Of a DNA stretch of 5,242 bases, positions 1-5,242 are shown one piece after another. Source of the stretch: Sutterellaceae bacterium (GTDB lineage: Bacteria > Pseudomonadota > Gammaproteobacteria > Burkholderiales > Burkholderiaceae_F); contig JAUNOJ010000138.1 in the NCBI GenBank assembly GCA_030531135.1, forward strand, positions 1 to 5,242. The letters run 5' to 3'. A model generated the notes under the pieces. It made no database searches and had not been told where the DNA came from. It saw only the letters and a list, made by a program, of their open reading frames with translations. Numbering within the stretch: position 1 is the stretch's first letter; each line of letters begins with the position of its first letter. Made by a program: the position numbers and the translations under genes.

Positions 1-29
1 TATTCGCTCAGATGAGGCTTAAGTTCGTT
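1..29 (-). CDS. IS630-family transposase, second frame (start of catalytic part, OrfB), partial
   Basis: In the -1 frame relative to the upstream transposase frame, the codons after the A run read NELKPHLSE and then the window ends. Joined to the preceding LKK this gives KKNELKPHLSE, which I recognise as the conserved junction between the DNA-binding region and the catalytic domain of IS630 transposases. The frame is open to the window edge. The DDE catalytic residues would lie beyond it, so whether this half is intact cannot be seen. It has no start codon of its own here and would be translated only by frameshifting from the upstream frame. Confidence 0.7.
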
Positions 30-469
30 TTTTTTAGAGCCCTTTGAACCGACATGGTGGAAATTGAGTCAACAATCTGCAATTCAACCAACTTCTCAGC
101 CAATAAACGCACCGTCCATCGATTGTGGCCTTCCGGCGGGTCGCTACAAGCAATTGCTGTCAATTTTGCTTCAAACTGGCCATCGAATTTAACAGGACGC
201 TTACTCTTGCCAATGGGCTGAGGGGTAAGAATGGCATTAAGCCCTTCCGTCACAAACTTCTCTTTAAGATGATTGAGTGTACGGGGTGACATCCCCACCG
301 CTTTAGAAGTTTGTTCCACCGTCCAATGTTCGGAGGTGAATGGTCCTCTATCCAAAAGCAAAAGCGCCCTGACATAAAGAACTTGTCGTGCGTTTCTATG
401 CCCTTTTGTGTATTCCTTTAATTGCGAGACTTCGTCTTCAGTCAGAGTCACTCGATATTGCGCACACAT
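8..469 (-). CDS. IS630-family transposase, first frame (N-terminal DNA-binding part, OrfA)
   Basis: This 153-residue frame encodes the DNA-binding half of an IS630-type transposase. A first helix-turn-helix covers about residues 49-77 (WTVEQTSKAVGMSPRTLNHL). A second winged-helix-like segment covers about 111-148 and contains the PPEGHNRWTVRLLAEKL stretch typical of the family. The DDE catalytic domain is absent from this frame. The frame leaves the family consensus after LKK, reading TNLSLI and then stop, while the -1 frame at the same place reads NELKPHLSE, the expected IS630 continuation. The start ATG at 469-467 is preceded by GGAGG 8 nt upstream, which is convincing. Either this is OrfA of a two-frame element with programmed -1 frameshifting, or it is a full-length transposase broken by a one-base change in an A run. 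The family call is firm. Confidence 0.88.
   Translation of the reverse strand: MCAQYRVTLTEDEVSQLKEYTKGHRNARQVLYVRALLLLDRGPFTSEHWTVEQTSKAVGMSPRTLNHLKEKFVTEGLNAILTPQPIGKSKRPVKFDGQFEAKLTAIACSDPPEGHNRWTVRLLAEKLVELQIVDSISTMSVQRALKKTNLSLI
29..35 (-). other. Slippery heptamer A AAA AAA, candidate -1 ribosomal frameshift site
   Basis: On the minus strand the transposase frame reads CTA AAA AAA ACG within a run of eight A (35 down to 28). This fits the X XXY YYZ pattern in the correct phase for tandem -1 slippage of both tRNAs. After slipping, translation continues as AAC GAA CTT AAG (NELK), matching the IS630 consensus. Without slipping it stops at the TGA at 10-8. A purine-rich AAAGGG (45-40) lies 4 nt upstream, closer than the Shine-Dalgarno-like stimulator known from dnaX, so its role is doubtful. 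A one-base indel at the homopolymer would look the same. Confidence 0.55.
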
Positions 470-476
470 GGGAAAT

Positions 477-482
477 CCCTCC
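477..482 (-). promoter_or_regulatory. Ribosome binding site of the IS630 transposase
   Basis: GGAGGG on the minus strand, with its GGAGG core 8 nt before the ATG at 469. It is a near-perfect Shine-Dalgarno sequence and fixes the transposase start. Confidence 0.75.
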
Positions 483-565
483 TTTTATGAGAGATTTTAC
501 ACCCTTTAAAAAACGCAATTATTATTGTTACATGATACTAGGGAAAAAACTAATACCTTTGATTT

Positions 566-1399
566 ATGACGACTTATTCGACGCAATGGTTAGAGACCGT
601 GGCTCGTCCTCGGTCTCGTTCGTGGCAGTTGCCGTTAGGGGCGACGGAGCCTCTTTTGCCTTGGATTACGCCTGAGGTGCCGCCGGCATTGAAGGCGCTT
701 TTTCAGGCCGAAGGCGTGGCACGCGAGTTTGCCCCCGGAGAATATATCTATACCCCATCGATGCCGTTGACCTTAATGACATTGGTCGTCAACGGCGTTG
801 CCGGACGCGCTTTCGGCAGCATGTACAACCAAGCCAAACAAGGGATGGCTTTGGCAGTAGCCGATCGCATTTGCGGAGGAAATCACACGTTTTTTAGCGG
901 CAGACCCGGTAACGGGCGCTATTTTGCCGTCACGCCCCTCAAAGTGTTGATTCTGCCCAATGCACGCATCAAAGAAGTCATGCGCGAGGATTTGAGCTTT
1001 GCCCGCCAAATGCAAGTGCAGCTGGAGTGTTGCATTCAGTCCGATCGAATCGGCTTGGCCGCCAATTCCGTTTTGCCCGTGCAGCAACGCATCGGGTTGT
1101 ATTTCTTGAGCTGGGCATTTGCTTACGGTCAATTGGAAATGTTCGACGACAAGGAGTGGGTCAAGTTTGACGCCATCTTGCCGCAAACGCAGATTGCGCG
1201 CGTGGTGAGTGCAAGCCTCATTCACATCAAACGAGGCTTTGCGGAGTTGAAAGCTGCGGACGATATCCGCAGCGACGCAGGTACAACCTGGTTAAAAAGC
1301 AGTGTATTGGATCCGCTTTGGCAGTGGTTGTGCTCCAACGAAGAGCCTTTGTCGGACATGCCGCGTCCGAAAGATTGGCGACAATTTTTGAAAAATTGA
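566..1399 (+). CDS. Crp/Fnr-family transcriptional regulator
   Basis: This 277-residue protein has the layout of a Crp/Fnr regulator. A cyclic-nucleotide-binding-like beta-roll covers about residues 45-135 (REFAPGEYIY to LKVLILP). A long dimerisation helix follows at about 140-165, then a C-terminal winged helix with the helix-turn-helix at about 205-228 (LPQTQIARVVSASLIHIKRG). It is somewhat longer than E. coli CRP (210) or FNR (250), with extra residues at both ends. The N-terminal cysteine cluster that holds the iron-sulfur centre of FNR is absent; the cysteines are at 103, 155, 156 and 256. A clear cAMP-binding signature is also missing, so the effector is unknown. The ATG at 566 is the first possible start because an in-frame TGA lies at 560-562. 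It has only a weak ribosome site, and GTG at 599 is an alternative. The gene stands alone, divergent from the IS and ended by the hairpin at 1410-1439. Confidence 0.82.
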   Translation: MTTYSTQWLETVARPRSRSWQLPLGATEPLLPWITPEVPPALKALFQAEGVAREFAPGEYIYTPSMPLTLMTLVVNGVAGRAFGSMYNQAKQGMALAVADRICGGNHTFFSGRPGNGRYFAVTPLKVLILPNARIKEVMREDLSFARQMQVQLECCIQSDRIGLAANSVLPVQQRIGLYFLSWAFAYGQLEMFDDKEWVKFDAILPQTQIARVVSASLIHIKRGFAELKAADDIRSDAGTTWLKSSVLDPLWQWLCSNEEPLSDMPRPKDWRQFLKN

Positions 1400-1409
1400 G
1401 GATAAAAAT

Positions 1410-1439
1410 TTGCCGACAACCGAAAACAGTTGTCGGCAA
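1410..1439. terminator. Bidirectional Rho-independent terminator between convergent genes
   Basis: A perfect 11-bp inverted repeat, TTGCCGACAAC (1410-1420) and GTTGTCGGCAA (1429-1439), encloses an 8-nt loop. On the plus strand it is followed by TTTT (1442-1445), and on the minus strand by TTTTT (1408-1404). It sits 10 nt after the stop of the Crp/Fnr gene and 25 nt after the stop of the NIF3-like gene. It can therefore end transcription of both convergent units. Confidence 0.9.
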
Positions 1440-1464
1440 GATTTTGTGCGATCGAACCGGAAAA

Positions 1465-2223
1465 TCAAACCGGGTTGTCGATATCGACGAATTCGACTTC
1501 GATACCGTGTTTTTCGGCGATCCAATTGCCCAATGCCCGAATGCCGAAGCGCTCGGTGGCGTGATGCCCGCAAGCAAAGTAGACGATGCCCGCTTCGCGC
1601 GCAATGTGCGTGGTGCGCTCGCTGATTTCGCCCGAAATGAAGCAATCGACCCCCAAGTCGATCGCGTCTTCAATCATGTCTTGCGCAGCGCCCGTACACC
1701 ATGCCACGCGTCGAATCGTGCGATTCAAGTTGCCGACGGCCAACGGTGCACGGTTTAACACCGACTCGAGTTTCTTTGAAAGGGCTTCCACCGTCGTTTC
1801 GCTTTCAGTTGTGCCGTACCAGCCGAGGTCGGCGTCCGAAAAGTTGCCCTGCGGCACAAATCCCAAGGCCTGTCCCAAAAGAGCGTTGTTGCCCAATGTC
1901 GGGTGCGCATCCAAGGGCAGATGATAGGCAACCAAAGACAGATCGGCTTTTAAAAGCGAAGCAATGCGTCCGTAACGAACGCCGGTGATGCGAGGGTCTT
2001 CGCGCTTCCAAAACCAGCCGTGGTGCACGAAGATTGCATCGGCTCCTTTGGCTTTTGCGGCTTCGATCAAATCAAGACAAGCCGAAACGCCCGTGACGAT
2101 TTTCTTGACTTCGCACTTGCCTTGGACTTGCAATCCGTTGGGCGCGTAGTCGTGAAAAGCTTCGGGAGTTAACAGTTCGTTGACGGATTTGAGAATTTGA
2201 GACAGTTCCATCGAGCAACTCAT
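1465..2223 (-). CDS. ybgI: NIF3/YbgI-family dinuclear metal-centre protein
   Basis: This 252-residue protein matches the NIF3 family closely and resembles E. coli YbgI (247 residues) along its whole length. Shared blocks include DYAPNGLQVQG (25-35), FVHHGWFW (65-72), YHLPLDAHPTLGNNA (100-114), RRVAWCTGAAQ (171-181), SGEISERT (197-204) and GHHATERFGIRAL (219-231). The metal ligands of the family are present: His67, His68, Asp105, His221 and Glu224. The family forms toroidal hexamers with two metals per subunit. It is often annotated as GTP cyclohydrolase type 2, but its physiological role is unsettled. The gene begins 3 nt after the nitroreductase stop (TGACCGATG), which implies co-transcription and probably translational coupling. 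Met5 (codon at 2211-2209) aligns better with the YbgI start and is a real alternative. Neither site has a strong Shine-Dalgarno sequence. Confidence 0.93.
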   Translation of the reverse strand: MSCSMELSQILKSVNELLTPEAFHDYAPNGLQVQGKCEVKKIVTGVSACLDLIEAAKAKGADAIFVHHGWFWKREDPRITGVRYGRIASLLKADLSLVAYHLPLDAHPTLGNNALLGQALGFVPQGNFSDADLGWYGTTESETTVEALSKKLESVLNRAPLAVGNLNRTIRRVAWCTGAAQDMIEDAIDLGVDCFISGEISERTTHIAREAGIVYFACGHHATERFGIRALGNWIAEKHGIEVEFVDIDNPV

Positions 2224-2226
2224 CGG

Positions 2227-2874
2227 TCAGATCTTTTGGAAGATTTTTTCCTTGGGCAAGCGAGATTTCGGGCGCTGAGCGTTGCCGTCGTTGGGGTCGC
2301 GATAGCCGAAACTTAACATAAAGACGCTGCGAAGACCTTTTTCGCGCAAGCCCAAGATGGCATCGAGCTTGTTGAAGTCGGCGCCTTCAATCGGCGTCGT
2401 GTCAATGCCCATGGAGGCGGCGGCCATCAAAACAAAGCCTTGAGCGATGTAGGCTTGGCGAGCTTCCCAAGAGATGAGTTCGGAGGGCGAGACCTGATGC
2501 AAGCCCACAAAGTGACGGCGACCCGCATCTTGCTGCGCCTTGATGTCGGGATTGTTACCAAAGCGCCCGTCTTTTTCTTCCTGATCGAGCACGCTTTGCA
2601 GGTATTCGTCCGTGAGCTGGTCATAAACGGCAAAGACAACCACGTGGCTGGCGTTCTTGGCGCGATCGCGATTGAAGTCCAAAATGGCCGGCATGATCTT
2701 TTGCTTGGCTTCTTCGGTGTCGGCAATCAAAAATTGCCAGGGCTGAGCGTTCACGGAAGAGGGGGCCAAGCGCAGGATTTCGAGAATCTTGTCAAAGTCT
2801 TCGTCGCTGACGCGGCGGTTGGCGTCATAGTGTTTGGTGGTATAGCGGGTGCGGGCAACAGTGAGTGCGTCCAT
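2227..2874 (-). CDS. nfsB: NfsB-like FMN-dependent NAD(P)H nitroreductase
   Basis: This 215-residue flavoprotein of the nitroreductase family compares with 217 in E. coli NfsB and aligns with it end to end. FMN-contact positions are recognisable: Arg10, Thr12 and Lys14 near the start, PSSVNAQPW (38-46), PIEG (161-164) and the C-terminal KSR (203-205). The segments ASHVVVF (75-81) and QEEKDGRF (98-105) also match NfsB. Such enzymes are cytosolic homodimers that use NAD(P)H to reduce nitro compounds or quinones; the natural substrate here is unknown. The start at 2874 is chosen because AGGGAG lies 6 nt upstream and the protein then aligns with NfsB from Met1. An in-frame ATG 60 nt further upstream (2934) would add 20 residues unlike the family. 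It is the first gene of a leftward pair with the NIF3-like gene and divergent from the transporter. Confidence 0.92.
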   Translation of the reverse strand: MDALTVARTRYTTKHYDANRRVSDEDFDKILEILRLAPSSVNAQPWQFLIADTEEAKQKIMPAILDFNRDRAKNASHVVVFAVYDQLTDEYLQSVLDQEEKDGRFGNNPDIKAQQDAGRRHFVGLHQVSPSELISWEARQAYIAQGFVLMAAASMGIDTTPIEGADFNKLDAILGLREKGLRSVFMLSFGYRDPNDGNAQRPKSRLPKEKIFQKI

Positions 2875-2880
2875 ATAAAT

Positions 2881-2886
2881 CTCCCT
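2881..2886 (-). promoter_or_regulatory. Ribosome binding site fixing the nitroreductase start
   Basis: AGGGAG on the minus strand, 6 nt before the ATG at 2874. It supports this start over the longer frame from 2934. Confidence 0.8.
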
Positions 2887-2902
2887 GAAAAAAGTCGTTC
2901 GG

Positions 2903-2917
2903 TGCACATAAAGTGCA
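2903..2917. repeat. Short inverted repeat in the divergent intergenic region, possible operator
   Basis: TGCAC (2903-2907) and GTGCA (2913-2917) form a perfect 5-bp dyad around ATAAA. It lies 29-43 bp upstream of the nitroreductase start and about 155 bp before the transporter start. The position suits a regulator site or a leader element, but a dyad this short can occur by chance. Confidence 0.3.
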
Positions 2918-2986
2918 ACGGATATTGTGCCCAAGAGTGTAACGCGAAGCGGGACGAAATTTGCTCGGCCAATGGTATCAATCTTT

Positions 2987-3016
2987 TTCAGAGAAAGACT
3001 TAATTTGCCCTACAAT
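2987..3016 (+). promoter_or_regulatory. Candidate sigma-70 promoter for the MFS transporter
   Basis: TTCAGA (2987-2992, four of six matches to the -35 consensus) and TACAAT (3011-3016, five of six to the -10) are separated by 18 nt. Transcription would start near 3023 and leave a leader of about 50 nt before the ATG at 3073. A weaker alternative -10, TATAAC, lies at 3026-3031. No comparably good promoter was found for the divergent nitroreductase in the same 198-bp region. Confidence 0.4.
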
Positions 3017-3058
3017 GCGCAAAGATATAACGACAACAAAACCATTCGAATACACCAC

Positions 3059-3063
3059 GGGAG
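3059..3063 (+). promoter_or_regulatory. Ribosome binding site of the MFS transporter
   Basis: GGGAG ends 9 nt before the ATG at 3073 and supports that start. Confidence 0.65.
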
Positions 3064-3072
3064 ACTCGCTGA

Positions 3073-4293
3073 ATGGATCTGAAAGTACGACGTTGGCAAA
3101 TCCTTTTTGTTGCCTGCTGCATTTGCCTTTGCTCGGGCTCGATGTACGCTTGGTCCGTTTTTGCAACGCCGTTGGCGGCACGATTGACCGAAATCACGGG
3201 CGAAGTCGTTACGACGGGTATGATCGCTGCAACGTTTAGTTTAGCTAACGGCCTCAGTCCCATCCCGATGATTCTCGGCGGTTTCGTCAACGATCGAATC
3301 GGGCCGCGTTGGTTGATTGCCTCGGGCGGTCTTTTGATCGGATTGGGGTACATTGCGGGCGGTTTGGCACAGACGCCCATGCAGTTGATTTTGGGGTTCG
3401 GACTTTCGTTTGGCATCGGTTTGGGTTTTGTTTACGGAGCCGTCATCGGTACGGTGATGAAGTTCTTTCCGGATCGTCGCGGTTTGGTGGGCGGCCTTGT
3501 GACGGGGATTTACGGGTTGAGTTCCGTTATTTTGTCGCCGGTTGCTCATGCTCTTATCGACAGTTACGGCGTGCATTGGGCCATGATCGCGGTGGGCGCG
3601 GTTTTTGCGTTTGTGATCGTTTCGGGAGCAATGATGATGCAAAAGTGTCCGGACGATTTCCTCGCCGAAATGTCGCAAGGCGCACGACAGACATCGGTCA
3701 ACAATCTGCATTGGCGGGCAATGCTTTCGACCAAACGCTTTTATCCGATGATCGCCATGCTCGTGTGCGGCGCCATTCCCGCCATGATGTTCATTCCGTT
3801 TTGCTTTGCGCTTGCCAAGGAATTGGCAGGGCTGTCTGCCGTTTCCGCCTCGATTGCGGTGTCGGTTTTGGCTTTGAGCAACGTGGGCGGGCGCTTTGTG
3901 GCGGGAGCGGCTTCGGACAGATTCGACCGAGTTGCCACATTGTCGGGCGCTATGCTTGTGACCGTTTGGAGTTTTATCGGCCTATCTTTTGCCACGCCCG
4001 AATTGACGGTACTTTTTTGGGCGGCTGTGATCGGCGTCGGTTTGGCTTTCGGTGCCTTCATGGCGATTTACCCGGGGTTTACTTCCGAAGAGTTCGGCAG
4101 TCGCCATAATTCGGTCAATTACGGCATCATGTTTTCGGGTTTTGCCATTGCGGGCTTTGCGGGGCCGGGGCTTTTGCACGCCATGCAAAATGCCGATATT
4201 TCGCTCTCGGGAATCTTTTTGACGGCAAGTGCCTTGTGCTGTTTGGGACTCGTTTTTGCTTGGCTTTTTGAGTGTGCCAAGAAGTCAAGTTGA
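3073..4293 (+). CDS. MFS transporter, oxalate/formate antiporter (OFA)-type
   Basis: This 406-residue inner-membrane protein has about 12 hydrophobic helices in two halves, split by a polar loop near residues 190-222. The first helix carries SGSMYAWSVF (21-30), typical of the OFA group. MFS motif A appears after helix 2 as GGFVNDRIGPRW (69-80), with a second-half echo GAASDRFDR (278-286). The segment EFGSRHNSVNYGIMFSGFA (340-358) is another OFA hallmark. Family members exchange or import small organic anions, such as oxalate-formate in OxlT. OxlT uses a helix-11 lysine for substrate, and here helix 11 (about 346-370) has no lysine, so oxalate exchange should not be assumed. No oxalate or formate enzymes lie nearby. 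The gene is monocistronic, divergent from the nitroreductase, and ends directly against the prmC stop. Confidence 0.88.
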   Translation: MDLKVRRWQILFVACCICLCSGSMYAWSVFATPLAARLTEITGEVVTTGMIAATFSLANGLSPIPMILGGFVNDRIGPRWLIASGGLLIGLGYIAGGLAQTPMQLILGFGLSFGIGLGFVYGAVIGTVMKFFPDRRGLVGGLVTGIYGLSSVILSPVAHALIDSYGVHWAMIAVGAVFAFVIVSGAMMMQKCPDDFLAEMSQGARQTSVNNLHWRAMLSTKRFYPMIAMLVCGAIPAMMFIPFCFALAKELAGLSAVSASIAVSVLALSNVGGRFVAGAASDRFDRVATLSGAMLVTVWSFIGLSFATPELTVLFWAAVIGVGLAFGAFMAIYPGFTSEEFGSRHNSVNYGIMFSGFAIAGFAGPGLLHAMQNADISLSGIFLTASALCCLGLVFAWLFECAKKSS

Positions 4294-5106
4294 TCAGTGA
4301 GAAAAACGCGCCCAAGTGATGCGATCGTTGTCGCCCAAGTCTTTGACCGTTGCCGGATTTTTAAAGCCTGCTTTGTAAAAGAGTTCACGCACGGCCGCAC
4401 CTTGGTTGTAGCCGTGTTCGACCATCAAAATGCCGCCGGGACTCAGATGTCTCGGTGCCTGTTCAATGATGACGCGCAAGTCCGAGAGTCCGTCGACGGT
4501 ATCGGTGAGCGCCCCGATCGGTTCAAACATCAGATTGTCCAAATGTGCATCGTCGGGCTCGATATAAGGCGGGTTGGAGACGATCAAATCAAACGTGCGA
4601 TTTTCAATGGCGTCAAACCAGTCGCTCACGACAAAGGTGACATTTGTCGCGTCGAGCGTTTGTGCATTGCCGCGCGCGACTTCAAGCGCAGAGGTGCTCA
4701 CGTCGCTTGCCAGAACCGGGGCTTGCGGAAATTCCAAAGCAAGGCTGATCGCAATACAGCCGCTGCCCGTTCCCATATCGAGAATGCTCTCGGGAGCCGG
4801 ACATTGGGCCAAAGCCGTTTCGATCAACGTTTCGGTATCGGGACGCGGGATCAGAACGGCGGGGGTCACATGAAAGTCGCGCCCCCAAAAAGAGCGCGTT
4901 CCTGTGATGTAGGCAACGGGGCAGCCGGCTTCGATCTGATCCAAGCTTTGCAAAAACTTTTGCGCAATTTCATCCGGCACTTCGGCTTCGGGGTGCATGA
5001 TGAAAAATTCCTTGGTTTTGCCGGTGAAGTGCGACAGCACCACACGCGCATCGACTTTGTCGACACGCGCATACGCGGCAAGCAAAAGCGCTCGGATCGT
5101 TGCCAT
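4294..5106 (-). CDS. prmC: Release factor glutamine methyltransferase PrmC (HemK)
   Basis: This 270-residue S-adenosylmethionine-dependent enzyme N5-methylates the glutamine of the GGQ motif in release factors RF1 and RF2. An N-terminal helical substrate-binding domain covers about residues 1-80. It is followed by the linker PAVLIPRPDTETL (82-94), SAM-binding motif I ILDMGTGSGC (108-117) and the catalytic NPPY (178-181), which packs against the target glutamine. The family segment EPIGALTDTVDGLSDLR lies at about 195-211. The length is close to E. coli PrmC (277) and all key motifs are intact. The ATG at 5106 lies 7 nt after the prfA stop with only a weak GGCGAG ribosome site, so it probably depends on translation of prfA. 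Its stop abuts the stop of the convergent transporter, and no terminator is visible after it. Confidence 0.96.
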   Translation of the reverse strand: MATIRALLLAAYARVDKVDARVVLSHFTGKTKEFFIMHPEAEVPDEIAQKFLQSLDQIEAGCPVAYITGTRSFWGRDFHVTPAVLIPRPDTETLIETALAQCPAPESILDMGTGSGCIAISLALEFPQAPVLASDVSTSALEVARGNAQTLDATNVTFVVSDWFDAIENRTFDLIVSNPPYIEPDDAHLDNLMFEPIGALTDTVDGLSDLRVIIEQAPRHLSPGGILMVEHGYNQGAAVRELFYKAGFKNPATVKDLGDNDRITWARFSH

Positions 5107-5113
5107 GACGTGT

Positions 5114-5242
5114 TTACTCGCCCATGGCGGCCAAAAGTTCGGCCTGATGTTCGTTGGTCAGAGCCGTGAGGATTTCCTGAATGTCGCCGTCCATGATGCT
5201 GTCCAAGCGGTAAAGCGTCAAATTGATGCGATGGTCCGTCAC
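5114..5242 (-). CDS. prfA: Peptide chain release factor 1 (RF1), C-terminal 42 residues, partial
   Basis: The leftward frame entering from the right edge reads [20 protein letters not shown], then a short acidic tail ending in [12 protein letters not shown] and a TAA stop (5116-5114). This is the characteristic C-terminus of RF1, which recognises UAA and UAG stop codons. The GGQ and PxT motifs lie outside the window. Its place directly upstream of prmC, with a 7-nt gap, is the widespread prfA-prmC arrangement in which the modifying enzyme follows its substrate. The gene is incomplete only because the window ends. Confidence 0.95.
   Translation of the reverse strand: MTDHRINLTLYRLDSIMDGDIQEILTALTNEHQAELLAAMGE

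Larger units (their letters stand above)
1..540 (-). mobile_element. IS630-family insertion sequence, 5' portion only (outer end approximate)
   Basis: This is the start of an insertion sequence that runs off the left edge of the window. It is identified by its transposase N-terminal frame (8-469) and by the second-frame continuation at 1-29. The element reads leftwards, so its 5' terminus must lie between the transposase start (469) and the neighbouring regulator start (566). IS630-family elements insert at TA dinucleotides. Several TAs occur in this AT-rich gap (for example 529-530, 539-540 and 551-552), but the other terminal inverted repeat is outside the window, so the exact edge cannot be fixed. 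The end given here is an estimate. Confidence 0.72.

Noticed and set aside
494..518. TTGCGT (518-513) and TAAAAT (499-494) on the minus strand as the transposase promoter
   Set aside because: The spacing is only 13 nt, so the pair is not a credible promoter, although the TAAAAT alone might be a -10 element.
525..556. TTGTTA (525-530) and TAATAC (551-556) as a promoter for the Crp/Fnr gene
   Set aside because: The 20-nt spacer is too long for a normal sigma-70 promoter, and the start would fall almost on the ATG.
388..675. Plus-strand open frame of 95 codons spanning the IS start and the regulator start
   Set aside because: It overlaps two well-supported genes in other frames and resembles no family, so it is a shadow frame.
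2231..2250. ATCTT-TTGG-AAGAT hairpin followed by T residues on the plus strand
   Set aside because: It lies inside the 3' end of the leftward nitroreductase gene, has a weak AT stem, and no plus-strand gene precedes it.
2662..2669. GCGATCGC palindrome resembling the cyanobacterial HIP1 repeat
   Set aside because: I noticed a single copy inside a coding region, and nothing else suggests a cyanobacterium.
3309..4109. Plus-strand open frame of 266 codons inside the transporter in another frame
   Set aside because: It is rich in Arg, Gly and Cys and unlike a real protein; the transporter frame has clear family motifs and a ribosome site.
4259..4281. CTTGGC/GCCAAG inverted repeat at the end of the transporter gene as a terminator
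   Set aside because: The stem is only 6 bp with an 11-nt loop and no T run follows on either strand.
4297..5169. Plus-strand open frame of 290 codons opposite prmC
   Set aside because: It is the antisense of prmC, whose catalytic motifs are unmistakable. The antisense product shows no recognisable domain and is explained by codon bias.

Overview
The window looks like an ordinary chromosomal stretch of a Gram-negative bacterium with mid-range GC. The Crp/Fnr regulator style, the YbgI- and NfsB-like proteins and the prfA-prmC pair suggest a betaproteobacterium, possibly Burkholderiales of the Sutterella/Parasutterella type. That placement is inferred from protein character alone; no rRNA or other taxonomic marker is present.

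Layout, left to right. (1) Positions 1 to about 540 hold the 5' end of an IS630-family insertion sequence, transcribed leftwards and cut off by the window edge. Its first frame ends just after a run of eight A residues, and a -1 slip there opens a second frame with the sequence expected of the intact transposase. (2) A Crp/Fnr-type regulator (566-1399, +) starts just outside the IS. (3) A strong bidirectional terminator hairpin (1410-1439) separates it from a convergent leftward pair: an NfsB-like FMN nitroreductase (2227-2874, -) followed 3 nt later by a NIF3/YbgI metal-site protein (1465-2223, -). These two are almost certainly co-transcribed. (4) A 198-bp divergent intergenic region (2875-3072) carries a candidate promoter for (5) a 12-helix MFS transporter of the oxalate/formate antiporter type (3073-4293, +). 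(6) This converges, with no bases between the stop codons, on prmC (4294-5106, -). prmC lies 7 nt downstream of the prfA 3' end (5114-5242, -, incomplete).

Functionally, the clearest partnership is prfA-prmC: PrmC methylates the GGQ glutamine of the release factor encoded just upstream. The nitroreductase-NIF3 pair is a tight operon without an obvious shared pathway. The regulator and the transporter stand alone, and their ligand and substrate cannot be read from sequence. I see no CRISPR array, RNA gene, phage module or clearly new multi-gene system. The most notable point is the apparent frameshift site in the IS630 transposase.
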